A stretch of 64,000 bases of DNA from Sceloporus undulatus (taxonomy: Eukaryota > Chordata > Lepidosauria > Squamata > Phrynosomatidae), in the NCBI RefSeq assembly GCF_019175285.1, contig NC_056528.1, positions 49,661,926 to 49,725,925 of the forward strand, given 5' to 3'. Shown here one piece after another: positions 24,108-35,174 of this stretch. A model generated the notes under the pieces. The model was given only the letters and a program-made list of their open reading frames with translations, made no database searches and had not been told where the DNA came from. Every line of letters starts with the position of its first letter. Positions within the stretch are counted from its first letter, which is position 1. The translations under genes and the position numbers were made by a program.

Positions 24108-24491
24108 AGGCCCCCACTCTGTTACTCCCCTCTCAAGCAATGAATGGCTGGGTGTGGGAGGGGAGGGAGTGCATGGTTGTGTATTGCAGGGAGGCAATGA
24201 GAATGGGGGGGGGCTTGTCACATCCTAGGGCCCCCTTTGCATGGGGATGACAAATACACCACACACAACACACACACATACCACACACCTCCACCTGCAC
24301 TAGAAGTGGGTGCTCCCCACTCTTTACAGGACCCCCCCCAAAAAAGCACACTGGCAGCCCATCCCACCTTTCTCTCCTACCCCCCCAAAATGGTTTTGGG
24401 GGTGATTCCTCCTTCTTGAATTTATATTCATGGCAATTGCGGAGTCTGTGTCCTCCGTACACAATCCCTACATTTCAGTAAAGGTGGTGGG

Positions 24492-24516
24492 NNNNNNNNN
24501 NNNNNNNNNNNNNNNN
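24492..24516. other. Assembly gap (25 N)
   Basis: A run of 25 N flanked by G-rich sequence (ggtggtggg on the left, ggggggggc on the right). The true length is unknown. Confidence 1.
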
Positions 24517-24629
24517 GGGGGGGGCAAGAGAAAATGCCTCTGTGCCCCCCACCCCTTTTGGGGTCAAAGCATGATGCGTTCCCTGGATGTTCTTCGCCTG
24601 CAATTTGGAAGGCGCATGAAAGTGACTGG

Positions 24630-24770
24630 ATGACCTTGGGCAAGTCAGCCTTAGAGGATGGCAATGGCAAACCCCTTCTGGAGAAACTTGCCAAGAAACC
24701 CCCATGATAGGTTCACCTTAGGGCCTCCAGAAGTCCAAAAAGATCACTTGGAGGCACACAACAACGACAA
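24630..24770 (+). repeat. SINE tail
   Basis: The middle reads gatgaccttgggcaagtcag and the tail runs through cccccatgataggttcacct and cttggaggcacacaacaacg. Confidence 0.75.
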
Positions 24771-24994
24771 AGGTGAACCTATCATGGGGTTTTATCTGGT
24801 GGCTCCATGTCAGTCAAGGTCTGTTCCAACCCTTAATAGTGCCTTTAAGCCTGGCTTTGACCCGTGTCCAAATAGGTCCATCACTTTGGATGGCCACTTC
24901 AAAGTTCTCACTTAAACATGGAGTAGACTCCTTGCCAGACTGACATAAAAGCCATCTGCCCCTGCTCCAGCCCTTGAAACTGCAGACTATCATC

Positions 24995-25380
24995 TGGAAA
25001 AGAGGACACCCATTCCCAGAGAAACAGATGTAGATACTGCCTTTGGAAAGAGAGGACACCTTGAAAAAGAGGACTGTTCTCCAAAGTGGCAATTGGTTTC
25101 CCAGAAAAAGGGACCCCCCCCCCCACCCTCACCCCTTAGATGGACATCCATCTAGACTAGACTCTGCCTTTTCAAAGCAAGGCCACCTTAAAAAAAAGAG
25201 GACCGTTTTCTGGCAGCCCTTCAGAAAAGGGGACAACCCACTCAAGCAAAAGAGGCACATCCATTTGGAATAGCTGCTGTCCTTTCAAAGAGAGGACACC
25301 TGGAGAAAGACAAATGTTTCATAGCAAACCCGCTGGCCGAGGACTGTCCTCCGGAAAAGAGGACACCCTGCCCACCCTCC
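24995..25380 (+). repeat. Degenerate minisatellite with gaggacacc core
   Basis: The motif aaagaggacac recurs with variation (agaggacacccattcc, gagaggacaccttg, aaagaggactg, aaaagaggaccg, gagaggacacctgg, aaaagaggacaccctg). Spacing is irregular, about 25-70 bp. This looks like an old minisatellite or a tandemly amplified repeat. Confidence 0.55.
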
Positions 25381-25394
25381 TTCCTCCTGCCTCT

Positions 25395-25552
25395 CCCTAA
25401 ACCTAACCCTAACTCTAACCCTAACCCTAACTCCAACTCTAAAACTAACCCTAACTCTAACTTTAATGTTAAATCTAACTCGAACCCTAACTCTAAACCA
25501 AACCCAAATTCTAATCCTAACTCTAACCATAACCCTAACTCTAACTCTAATC
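25395..25552 (+). repeat. Interstitial telomeric repeat, degenerate (CCCTAA)n
   Basis: About 26 units of CCCTAA and close variants (CTCTAA, ACCTAA, TCCTAA) in one orientation, ending about 30 bp before the splice acceptor of the receptor coding exon. Each unit contains CTAAC, which matches the vertebrate branch-point consensus. Confidence 0.9.
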
Positions 25553-25585
25553 TTTGCTTTTTGCCCCCTCTCTCTCCCGCAGGCC

Positions 25586-26803
25586 ATGGAAGATCAGCTG
25601 CGGGAGCAGCAGCGCCACCTCCTGGTCCTCCTCAACGCCGCCTCTTCCTCTCGACCATTTGCCACCCTCTGGCCCCCCGCCAACACTTCGGCCACCGCTG
25701 CCACCGGGAGCCCCTCGGACCTTTCCCCAGCTGCCACCGCCACTGCCGGAACCACGGTGGGAAGCGAGGAAGCGACAGGCGGCGGAAGTGGCAGCGGGAG
25801 TGGCGCGGGCAGTGGAAGTGGCGCAGGCAGTGGCGGGGGCAGTGGCAGTGGCGGAGGAGAGGTGGTGGCAGCGGCGGCGGCAGCAGCAGTAAATCCGTGG
25901 GATGTGGCCCTGTGTGCCACAGGGACGGCGATGGCTTGTGAGAATGCACTGGTTCTGGCCGTCCTCTTCTACACTCCCAGTCTGCGTGCACCTATGTTCC
26001 TCCTCATTGGCAGTCTGGCCTTGGCCGACTTGTTGGCTGGCGTGGGCCTAGTGGTCAACTTCAGTGTCCAGTACCTGGTGCAGCCACCCAGTGAGGCAGC
26101 TGCCCTCAGTGCTGCCGCCTTGCTCCTGACCGCCTTCTCAGCCTCAGCGGGCAGCCTCTTGGCCATCACCATTGACCGCTACCTGTCACTCTACAACGCC
26201 CTGACCTACCACTCTGAGCGCACCCGGACCTTCACTGCAGCCAGCCTCCTGGCCCTTTGGCTCCTCTGCTTGGCCCTTGGCCTCCTCCCACTCCTGGGAT
26301 GGAACTGCTTCCGACAGCCACCCGGCTTGGCTTGCAGTGTCCTGTGGCCTATCACCAAAGATAACGCCACCCTTCTGGCTGTCGCCTTCCTCCTCCTGTT
26401 TGCTCTCATGCTCCAACTCTATGCCCAGATCTGCAAGATCGCCTGCCGCCATGCCCAGCAGATTGCTGTCCAGCATCAGTTCATTGCCTCAGCCCCTTCT
26501 TCTTCCTCTCCAGGTCCCCAGGCTGCGCCTTCAGGCCGAAAAGGCCTGACCACCCTCTCACTGGTATTAGGTACCTATGCCCTTTGCTGGATCCCCTTCG
26601 CCATTTACGCCCTGGTGGCCGATGCCACCTACCCCTCCGTCTACACCTACGCCTTGGCCCTCCCGGCCGCCTGCAACTCCCTCATCAACCCAGTCATCTA
26701 TGCCTTCAGGAATGCGGACATCCAGAAGTCCCTCTGGCTGGCCTGCTGTGGCTGCATATCCTTGGGCTTCGCCTCTCGGCCCCGGACGTCCAGCGATGTA
26801 TGA
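25586..26803 (+). CDS. GPR12: GPR12-like orphan class A receptor (GPR3/6/12 family)
   Basis: This is a seven-helix plasma-membrane receptor of 405 residues in one exon. Known family members couple to Gs and raise cAMP constitutively; in oocytes this maintains meiotic arrest. The start is the ATG in GCCATGG, three bases after the acceptor; an in-frame ATG at 25466 lies in telomeric-repeat intron sequence and was rejected. Signatures: TM1 CENALVLAVLF; TM2 IGSLALADLLAG (138-152); DRYLSLYNALTYHSERT (197-213); TM6 CWIPFAIY (334-341); TM7 NPVIYAF (368-374); a CCGC palmitoylation-type site (387-390); and a C-terminal SSDV. HSERT, FALMLQLY, ICKI and ADATYPS-type residues favour GPR12 over GPR3 or GPR6. 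The N-terminus is unusually long (about 102 residues against about 45) with a Gly/Ser run at 65-91 and poly-Ala at 95-101. N33 (NTS) is a possible glycosylation site. Identity to human GPR12 is about 60% over the stretch compared, so a separate paralogue (GPR185/GPRx type) is likely. Confidence 0.92.
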   Translation: MEDQLREQQRHLLVLLNAASSSRPFATLWPPANTSATAATGSPSDLSPAATATAGTTVGSEEATGGGSGSGSGAGSGSGAGSGGGSGSGGGEVVAAAAAAAVNPWDVALCATGTAMACENALVLAVLFYTPSLRAPMFLLIGSLALADLLAGVGLVVNFSVQYLVQPPSEAAALSAAALLLTAFSASAGSLLAITIDRYLSLYNALTYHSERTRTFTAASLLALWLLCLALGLLPLLGWNCFRQPPGLACSVLWPITKDNATLLAVAFLLLFALMLQLYAQICKIACRHAQQIAVQHQFIASAPSSSSPGPQAAPSGRKGLTTLSLVLGTYALCWIPFAIYALVADATYPSVYTYALALPAACNSLINPVIYAFRNADIQKSLWLACCGCISLGFASRPRTSSDV

Positions 26804-27160
26804 AGAGGTGGCCTAAAGATGGGTTTGGAGAGCTCTTCTTCCTCATCACTTACCCAGCAGGAGGAACTGGAGAGGAAAGGAGAAAAAGGAGTGATGGGAT
26901 GGGGGGGGGACGTTTGGGAGAGAGAAAGAGGCTGGGGCCTTCCTTGCAAAAGAAGTGGACACTCATGGACACTTCAAATAAGAGTTATTTTCATACACAG
27001 GATGAATTTATTTTGGTAAAACAGGAGTAAGTTGGTTCACTTTGGCCTTCCACCTGATGTCTGGTGACAGTGTTAGATGCAAGCCTAAGCAGGTCTACTC
27101 TCAGTCTGATTTCGACTCTCATGCTGCAGGGTTACACCACTTTGATCCCACTTGAACTGC
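26804..27160 (+). other. Probable 3' UTR of the GPR12-like gene, running into a gap
   Basis: No coding features. I see no clear AATAAA before the N gap at 27161-27170. An ATTAAA at about 27274 is the nearest polyadenylation-like hexamer. The end is undetermined. Confidence 0.35.
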
Positions 27161-27170
27161 NNNNNNNNNN

Positions 27171-27222
<52 letters not shown>
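27161..27222. repeat. Assembly gap (10 N) abutting a (CAT)n microsatellite
   Basis: N at 27161-27170, then about 17 CAT/ATC units (27171-27222). The gap probably reflects failure to size the repeat. Confidence 0.95.
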
Positions 27223-27223
<1 letters not shown>

Positions 27224-27319
27224 ATTTCTAACCCACCTATTTCCCAATAATGGACCCAAAGCAAATCAGAAATTATTAAAATGGATGGAGGTTGACAATT
27301 ATACTAAAAGATTGAGGAA

Positions 27320-27510
27320 ACATATTCAAGGTAGCCATGTTGGCCATATAGCAAAGTATCCAAAATCCACAAAACAGCCACACCTTTATAGGGCCATTCA
27401 CAATGCCCAAAGTACATGTTGCAAGCTTTCAACCTTTCAAAGCCCAATAAGTACATCACTGTTTTGTGGATTTTGGATGTTGTTGTACTTTTCTAAAATG
27501 CTGGTTTGAG
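27320..27510. repeat. Dispersed repeat with inverted ends
   Basis: Left: aagtatccaaaatccacaaaacag. Right: the inverted form ctgttttgtggattttggatg. Between them is gttgcaagctttcaacctt, a block also seen near 35050, 45345 and 52455. Probably one dispersed squamate repeat family. Confidence 0.45.
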
Positions 27511-27784
27511 AGTGAGAGCAATAGAGTGAGATATCAATGTGTGGGGTGAAAGAGATTCGGCATGGTCCCCTTGGAATAGGATACCATAAGATTTTGTCTG
27601 GTTCCTTGATCCATCCTCTGGCCCTCAAAGAGATCCTTCATGTACTTTGGGAAGCAGGTTCCCAGAAAAGGGTTTGGATGACAGGAGAAGAAGGGACAAT
27701 GTTGCAATTTGTTTTTCTGTTGGATGATTTTAGTGTGAGGGTGGTGGTTGGGTTAAGAATGGATCCTGTGAATTTAAGCCCAGA

Positions 27785-27787
<3 letters not shown>

Positions 27788-27824
<37 letters not shown>
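27788..27824. repeat. (TG)n microsatellite
   Basis: About 18 uninterrupted TG units. Confidence 0.95.
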
Positions 27825-27825
<1 letters not shown>

Positions 27826-27889
27826 TGTTTTCCTTTCAGCAGTGGTTGTGAATCTGCTCTGGGGTTAAAGGAGCAGTCCAAGTCCTATA

Positions 27890-28336
27890 ACGCCAGTGGT
27901 CTGAGTGTCGGACTACGATTCTGGAGACCAGGGTTCGATTCCTGCTGGGCCACTAAAACCCACTGGGTGACTTTGGGCATGTCGCATGTCTCAGCCTCAG
28001 GGGAAGGCAATGGCAAATCGCCTCTGAATATAACTAGCCATAGGTTCACCTTTGTTGTGATGGTGTGCCTTCAAGTCATTTCCAACTTATGGTGACCCTA
28101 AAGGTGAACCTATCATGGGGTTTTCTTAGCAAGGTTCTTCAGAGAAGGTTTGTCATTGCCATCCTCTGAGGCTGAGAGAGTGGGACTTGCCTAAGGTCAC
28201 CCAATGGGTTTACATGACCCAGTCAGGATTCAAACCCTGGTCTCCAGAGTCATAGTCTAGTGTTCAAACCACTACACTAGGTTCGCCTTAGGGTCACCAG
28301 AAGTCAGAAATGACTTGAAGGCACACAACACACACA
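27890..28336. repeat. SINE inserted antisense into another SINE
   Basis: The outer + strand SINE head (27890-28052) and its tail (28282-28336) are split by a full antisense SINE (about 28053-28281). The flanks taggttcacctt and taggttcgcctt look like a target-site duplication of about 12 bp. Confidence 0.75.
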
Positions 28337-28339
28337 CCA

Positions 28340-31300
28340 AGTCCTATCCTCCAAGTAGGTCCCAAATCTTGACCATCCCCCATAAAGTGCAAAGGAAAAC
28401 TCGGGGTACATTACTCACCATTTCTCTAAACTGAGCATAGAGAGGGAAGAAAGGAGGGGTTGTGCGGAAAGAGCTGGAACTCAGATCCAAGCGCCTGAAT
28501 GCAGGTTTCCCTTCAACTTGATCTTGAATGTTTAAAAGTGACAGGGGAAAACAATGCGCCAACCAGCGGCACAATAAACACACCGTTTGTGTGGAATATC
28601 CCCAAGGGAAAATGTGGGTGGTTCCATTTGGACATCCCTTTTTATTCTAATCTAGTTTGGCTCTGTTATGCAATAGCAACCACTGCTATCATTTAAAAAG
28701 AGAAAAAGCAGAAACCAAAATGTCAGGGGATGAGTTGAATCTGCTCATTGGCTTCTCATTTCAGGAGCTGTTCAACCCCACGAAGGCTGGACAGCTCCCC
28801 GGAAGCCATTGTGACTAGTACGCAAGGGTGCCCTAGACTTACTCATCCGTAGCTGATTCATATTTACAATTACTATTTAGTCACGATTGTGACACTACTC
28901 CCAGGATTGTACCTAATTTACTACTTTAAATCCCAACCTACTTTACTACTTTATTGGCTGCATGGAGAGAAAAAAGGTCCATTCTGCCAGCTATCAGATT
29001 GAGACTGAGAGTGAGATTAATAAAGGATCTAGCTTTATGGGTGAAATTAAAAGGTGAGGACAAGCATACACCAAGCAGTTTTTTTATGAAGGTTGGAGTA
29101 TTCCTCCTCCCATAAGATACATCATTATGTCATGTCCATATCTGTGCATTATCTGAGCTCCTACGTCAGAGGCAATGATGTGCAACTCTATGACAATGCT
29201 GCCACATCAGTGATATGATACAAAGCCAATCTAGTGAACTGTGAGGATGGGACACCGCACACAAGATGTCCTGATGCACAATGGAAGCTCCCATTGCTCA
29301 TTTGAGCATGTTGTGCATTGTGGCCATGGTGTTGTGATGGGACTTGTGCATTGGCACACGTTGTGTTTCAGCATAGCTTGTGCGATGGTCACAAAGTTGG
29401 CTCTATTTGCACAATGGTCCCAATGGTGTAGCTGCATCTCCCCTCTCCTCCTGAGAATACAAATATTGCGCAGTGATGCAATTCAACTTTATGCAACTGT
29501 AAGCCAGTTTACAATGATGTCACTTCCCAAAAGGATAGTCAGGCGATGTCTTTATATGCAGACCTTTCGCCTCTTGCATTTGAGTAAACCCAGAGGCAAA
29601 ATCCCCTGCGGTTCTCGTGAAGAACGTAATGCTAACATCAGACCACATTTGCTCTGACTATAAGTAATTTTGGCAATCCTTTCTGGGGTGAGAGCCTTGT
29701 CATGCTCTCACAGCAAAGCCGACAATGAGTCTTGTACCGCCTTGAAGACTGATGGGTTTTATTTGGCGTCAGCTTTGATCAATAGCAGTGAGACTTAAAT
29801 GCTTAAGTCAAATGAAACAGTTTGGTCTTTAATATGCCACAAAACTCTCCATTATGTTTGACGCTTGAGAACTTACCCGATTTGCATTTTTGTGTTTACA
29901 GGCATATTAAAAAGACAACCTTGGGGAGCCTAACCCAATGTGAAAGCTGTCACAAATGTGGGGATTTGCAACTTTGCAACACGGTCACACAGTGCAGTTC
30001 CGCCTGTACACCGGCGTTTCTCTTCTAGTTAAGCATCACAAGAAAGTGCATGCAGCAGATGTGGTTGGGTTGCGTAGGCGTCCCTCTGTGAGGGATCATG
30101 CTGCAAAAAGGCTGTGTGCACATTTTTGTAGCTGATTCTTAAAAGCAATGTGTTACATAACATGCCTCTGTCCAATTATGGTTGCTTCCTCCTTACGAAG
30201 GGAAACGGCTTGTTGCAGGTAGCTTGGTTCTGGTTTGATTCATAGTTCCAGAAGAGAAATAAGGGCATAAGAAGTTGTCGCTCGAACCTAAGACCCGTCC
30301 AGAGGACTGGCATGTCCATTTATGGCCATCAGTGGTTCGGAGACTTGGATTGGGAATCCCACGTCAGGGATTGGTGAATCCACCATGAACTTGAAAGGTC
30401 CTCCTAACCCAACATGCTCTCCATGTAAAAGCTAGTCTGTTGACTCTGGGAAGCCCACCTCCATTTTGTGCTCCTTGCAAGCTGATCTCTGATATGGGAG
30501 ACGATAAATCGCTATCCAAACTGGTTCGTCATTGACACTCTCTTTGTCCATGGATTTATTCAACCCCTTTGTAAAGCCCTCCTAGATGGCAGCCTTCTCT
30601 GCATCAAGTGGCCATGAGTACTACAGTTTAACCCCATGTATTATGTGAAGGAGGGCATGCAGTTTTGTTGCGCCTTTCTTTACCAGGAAACGTAGTCCGT
30701 TGCTGGGTTACTCCTTCCAAACTCTGCATCACTGTTGCCTAGATGTTTGCAAGTGGAGCCATGTCCTTCCCTTAAAAAGTTCACTTCCATGCCCAAGACA
30801 AGAAGACCGGTCAAGGCAGCATGCGTCACCATAGCCTGACCCACAGCGGCTAGTCACTTGCCATCTCTGTGTCATCGATGCTCTGCCTATGCTTCCATTA
30901 ATGTAACAAAAAAATTGTTCTTTTTTTCAATGTTATCACTGAAGAGTGTGCAACAACTTGTTTGCTTGAACCATGTGGTACAGTTCATGTGGTTAGTAAT
31001 GTAGTGTGTGTTTTTTTAAACTCCATATTGGAGTAATGCCTTTGTTACCCCAGCCTAAATAACCCCAAAGCACAACATTGCATGCCAGCTCTCAGAACCA
31101 ACAGATCTCTTTGTCAGGCAAAGTGTGATGATAGGCAAGGAGTGCGCAGGAACACTGTGGCACAGGAGAAGAGAACCACGTTTTCCACAGGCAGGACCTG
31201 TGACAGCTCTCCTGATATTGCTGAACTGCAGCTGCCTTTGTTAGTGTCACCAATGGTGAAGGATGATGGGAGTTGCAGTCTTACAGAAATCTGCAGGGGC

Positions 31301-31440
31301 GCAAGTTGTACCTCCCTCCATGTTTTCCATGGTCTCATGGTTTCTTGATTGAGAAGCCATGAAGGATGGAGGGGTCCTTGAAGCAGGAGACTCTATGCCA
31401 GCTTTTGGTCTGAACTTTAAAGGAGATATCCAAAATGCTG
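28340..31440. other. Intergenic DNA
   Basis: No gene is supported. The stretch holds a cryptic-simple GCACAATG/TTGTGCATTG tract at about 29160-29440; the rest is single-copy-looking sequence without recognisable motifs. The longest frame (138 codons from 29241) lies in the cryptic-simple tract and looks spurious. Confidence 0.5.
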
Positions 31441-31700
31441 AAACTCAAAATAGTTTTTGTGGGTTTTTCAGGCTATGTGGCCATCCATGTTCTAGGACAG
31501 TTTCTTCCTGACGTTTCGCCAGCATCTGTGGCTGCCATCTTCAGAGAATGTAAAATGATGCCTAGTAAAATGATGCATCCTCTGAAGATGCCAAAGCCAC
31601 AGATGCTGGTTAAATGTCAAAAAGAAAGTCTTCTAGAATATGGCTGAAAAACCCACAAAAACTATGGATACTGGCCATGAAAGCTTTTGACTAACTCAAG
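31440..31700. repeat. Foldback element (gttttTGTGGGTTTTTCAG type)
   Basis: The left arm (agtttttgtgggtttttcag, tttcgccagcatctgtggct) is inverted on the right (agccacagatgctggttaaa, ctgaaaaacccacaaaaact). A second, right-arm copy lies at about 36425-36560. This is a dispersed MITE-like family with long inverted ends. Confidence 0.65.
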
Positions 31701-32399
31701 TAGCGTCAGCATCCTGGAGCAATCTTTTGAAATTTAGGCTAAAGCATGGCATGAATTTTTTGTCCCACTGGCATGGAAGGCACTGAGCATGAATGCTCGG
31801 TAAGAGGGCCGTTGTCCGACACATAATTTTCCTCCTCGAATAAAAATGCACATATTGATCCTCTTTGGGAGGGAGAAATGTCGAGCTACCATTCCATTTT
31901 GGGCAAACCAAACCTCTGCAATGCACTTTATGGACTTGCGGAAGAGGGGCAGAGGGGACCACGAACTCCAATGCTGTGAATTGCACTGTATTGCTCTGGT
32001 TGTATAATATTATACATTCATCTGTGAAGAGTACTTTATTTTTTATTACTGTACATAAAACAACAACAAATATATGTTTGTGATTGGTCGAGATAAGATT
32101 CAGAATTATTTTTGAGAGATTTTAGGGGGAAAAAGAGATGTTCTGTTCTGGGGTGTTTGTTCCCCCCCAGGTTTATGTGCCAAAATTGTTGTCGCTTCTC
32201 TCCTTCTTTGGATAAACAATTGCTGACAAAAACAATGGTCTCTCGCTTCGATTTCTGTCCTGCGTCACACACCTATGGATCATTTGACACCACACAACTC
32301 TGCACCGCATCCATCCTCTATACACAACCCCTTTCAGGAGCATCTGCTGGGTTTGCATGCTGGGAGTTGCAGTCCAACAATAATATCTAGAGGGCTATG

Positions 32400-32490
32400 T
32401 GATCCTCAGTTGGGTTACAATATGTGCTTTGAGCCTGTAAACCACTTTGAGCCCCAATTTGGGGGGAAAGTGGGATACAAATAAATATAG
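32400..32490 (+). repeat. LINE/SINE 3' tail
   Basis: taaaccactttgagccccaa, then gggggaaagtgggatacaaa and an ataaata end. Confidence 0.55.
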
Positions 32491-32592
32491 GTTCATGAGT
32501 CCAAATTTAGGATATCATATTCATCGTTCCAAACCCTTAGAAAGAGAGGGAGGGGAAACAGGAACCACAAAACCAGAAATCCTCTTAAAATC

Positions 32593-32598
32593 TTTATT
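32593..32598 (-). other. Candidate polyadenylation hexamer of the WASF3-like gene
   Basis: TTTATT on the + strand gives AATAAA on the minus strand about 5.9 kb past the WASF stop. Several other minus-strand hexamers lie between here and 38525, so the true 3' end is open. Offered only as a candidate. Confidence 0.2.
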
Positions 32599-34307
32599 TT
32601 TCTTTCTTTCTTTTTAATTATTATTACCAACATGCATAAAGTGTCAACAGTTCAGGTTTATGTTGTACAACATTATCTGGAAAGAAATGAAATAAAAAGA
32701 ACCATAATTGAGTACTAGCAGGACTTCTTCTTTTTCCCTTTTCCATCCTCCAAATCCTGTATTCCTCTAGAGCAGGGATGTAAAGCGTATGAGAAAATAG
32801 TCGGACTGGTCAAAAATGGTGTTTCTCAAGCGTCGCCAAACCCCACATTTTGGATGGAGGGGGTCACAGTTGAGACTTAATCTGTGCAAAATTCGCACAC
32901 GGGTTTGTTTGAACAGAAAAACAACAGAAGAATATCTTCTGTGCCGTAAACACTGGAAGGAGGCTAGTCATGTCTTCCAGAACTCCATAATTGAATGCAA
33001 ATGGATGGATTTTCAGGTAGGTTTCAAGGGTCAGATGAAGAGATGGAATGGAGCGATGCTATTCTAGCTGCGCCTCCAAAGCAGGGTCTCATTTTTTTCT
33101 GTGCAAAAAACCCCTCATGTGAAAATTGTGCAGAATAAATCCAGACCTGCGAATGGCACAGTCTTCTCAACTATTTTCTCACATGCCAGGAAGAAAACGG
33201 TTTCAACGACACGTCGGTGAAGTGTCACAGCCCTGCTCTGGAGGTCGGAAAGAAACGACCAAGTTTCGTTTGCAACCTTGGCGGTTCGGTCCTCTCCTGT
33301 CAGCATGGAGCCAAGCAGAACCCCAGAAGGCCAGGAACACTTGTTTTTACAAATAGCAAATTCTGTAAACCGTAGATAGATAACAAGTAGCAAACATTTA
33401 CTGATCTACTCACTAAATGCACGCTGTTGAAAAGAACACCCCATTAGGCAGCGAAGAGTTTCCACCTGGCATTGCTGATGCTCCATCAGTGCAATACAAG
33501 AATGGGAAGCAATGACACGAATCCTTTGACGCATGTGCTTCTCACGTCGGATAGAGCCTCCTTTCTCTTGTTAGTCACTCCTTTTTATTATTATTTCTGA
33601 ACAGAAACCAAAATATTCTTTTTCCTTAAAAAATACTCCTCTGAAGAAAGTTTTATTTTATCTCCTCTTTTTATAATAAACCATGATATGAGCCAAAGGA
33701 ACACCAAACAACTTAAAGGCTAAACATCACGTGCTTTGCTTGGTACGATGCCATGTTTCAATAACCGAGAGGGAGCATAGGAATTAGGAATCATGAAAGC
33801 TAAATGGAGCTTACCTATTCAGGGGCAGTTTACCTCTGAATAGGAGGTTTACGTTGGAATGTATGGCAGGGGAGGCATTTCCCTGACTTGGCGACTTCTC
33901 TAGAGGTGTTCAGGCGGCTGATGTTGGCAAGAGAAAGCAATTGGGGCAGGGAACGCCTTCCCTTCCAGAAGTGGGACTCTAACTCCCATCTGTCCTAGCC
34001 AGCATGGCCAATGGTCAAGGGTGATGGAGAGTGTGGTCCAACCACATATGAAGGTCCATGGCTTCTCTCAGCCCTACATGGAGTGAGCGATCTCAAGGTT
34101 CTTTCTACGTTGAGTATTTACACAACGCAGCTAAAAACTGCAATCTGTGGCCTTCCTTGGATAAGGTGCGAGCAGCATACTTTTATTTTTGACCGCTTGT
34201 TGTGTTTATATGTCACCGTTCCTTCAATGAAGGTGGTGTATATGGCTTCCCCCCATGGAACAAGCAGACTTCAGGCTTGCAAGACTTGCTTTCCTGTCAA
34301 CTATGGG

Positions 34308-34548
34308 CCTGAACAGATAGGCCAAAATAAAGCTGCTTTGGGCCACTTTTTGGAGGTATGCTATTTAAATGACACACGCATCTTAAGACACCAGAAGCTG
34401 CACCAAAGCTGCGCTCCAGTCCTTAGGACCGGAATGCGACTTTGGCGCAGCTTCCGGCCTCTCAGGACGCATGCAGCATTTAAACAGCATACCTCCAAAG
34501 TGACCTGAAGCAGCTTTATTTTTCCTGTCTGTTTGGTCCCTATGTCCC
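34308..34548. repeat. Foldback MITE-like element
   Basis: Left arm: gggcctgaacagataggcc, aataaagctgctttgggcca, tggaggtatgctatttaaat. The right arm carries the inverse: atttaaacagcatacctcca, gaagcagctttattttt, ctgtctgtttggtccc. The centre holds its own short inverted blocks (gaagctgcaccaaagctgcg and cgcagcttccgg). Confidence 0.7.
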
Positions 34549-35174
34549 TGAGGTCCACCAGCCAAAGCCAAGTGCAAAATGTTGAGACTCTGGCTGGCAG
34601 GCGAATGCGAGGAATTAAGGAACATAGTGTCTCCAACCGGAGGCTTAGACCAAGATTGGGGAGAGAGTCAGCATGCGAACCAAGCTCACAAAGTCCTTTG
34701 GTGCAAAACCCTGCGCCTGAGTTCTCTCTCCAGCAGCTTTCATGTCAGTGGGATAGTGATTCCTTCCCAGGCTTTTCTCTGAGCTATGACCCTATTCTCC
34801 TAAAACAGGATCTCAAAGGCAGTAACTTTTTGTCATGCTAGTGGGATTTAAACTTTATTTCCTGGATCGAATCTCCCAGAAGGAGAAGGTATTCACCTGC
34901 ATGAATACCCTTCCAAGACCATCTCAGCTGAGGACAACAACCACAACATCTTGACCAAATGCAGAGCTATGACTAACACCGTCAGTTGTCCTCTTTCATT
35001 CTCCTGCATGATTTTTAACACTTTTTGCCCAATGAAGCGGCCAGCGGAGCTTCGAAAGCTTGCGATGTGTATAAAGTGCATTTTGGTTGTCTCAATAAAG
35101 GGACCACCGTTTTGCAGATTTCGGATGATACTGTAGTTTTCTATATGGCAATTATGCCATTACATTTTCAGAAA

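Larger units (their letters stand above)
23331..25582 (+). other. 5' UTR intron of the GPR12-like gene
   Basis: The donor is GTAAGA at 23331 and the acceptor is ccgcag ending at 25582. The intron holds a poly-G run (23347-23357), a polypyrimidine tract, a second CRE, a 25-base N gap, a SINE, a degenerate minisatellite and an interstitial telomeric repeat. No coding exon is recognised. Confidence 0.6.

Noticed and set aside
22366-24250. Open frames up to 285 codons rich in Pro, Ser and Leu
   Set aside because: They lie in a polypyrimidine tract and a GA tract; several phases are open together, with no protein-like pattern or conserved motif.
25466-25585. In-frame upstream extension of the receptor by 40 residues
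   Set aside because: The extension (repeats of LTLTLT) is translated telomeric repeat and lies before a clear splice acceptor at 25582; the ATG at 25586 has a strong Kozak context.
29241-29657. A 138-codon frame
   Set aside because: It is composed of cryptic-simple DNA (repeated Cys/His codons from tgtgcat words), with no homology that I can recognise.
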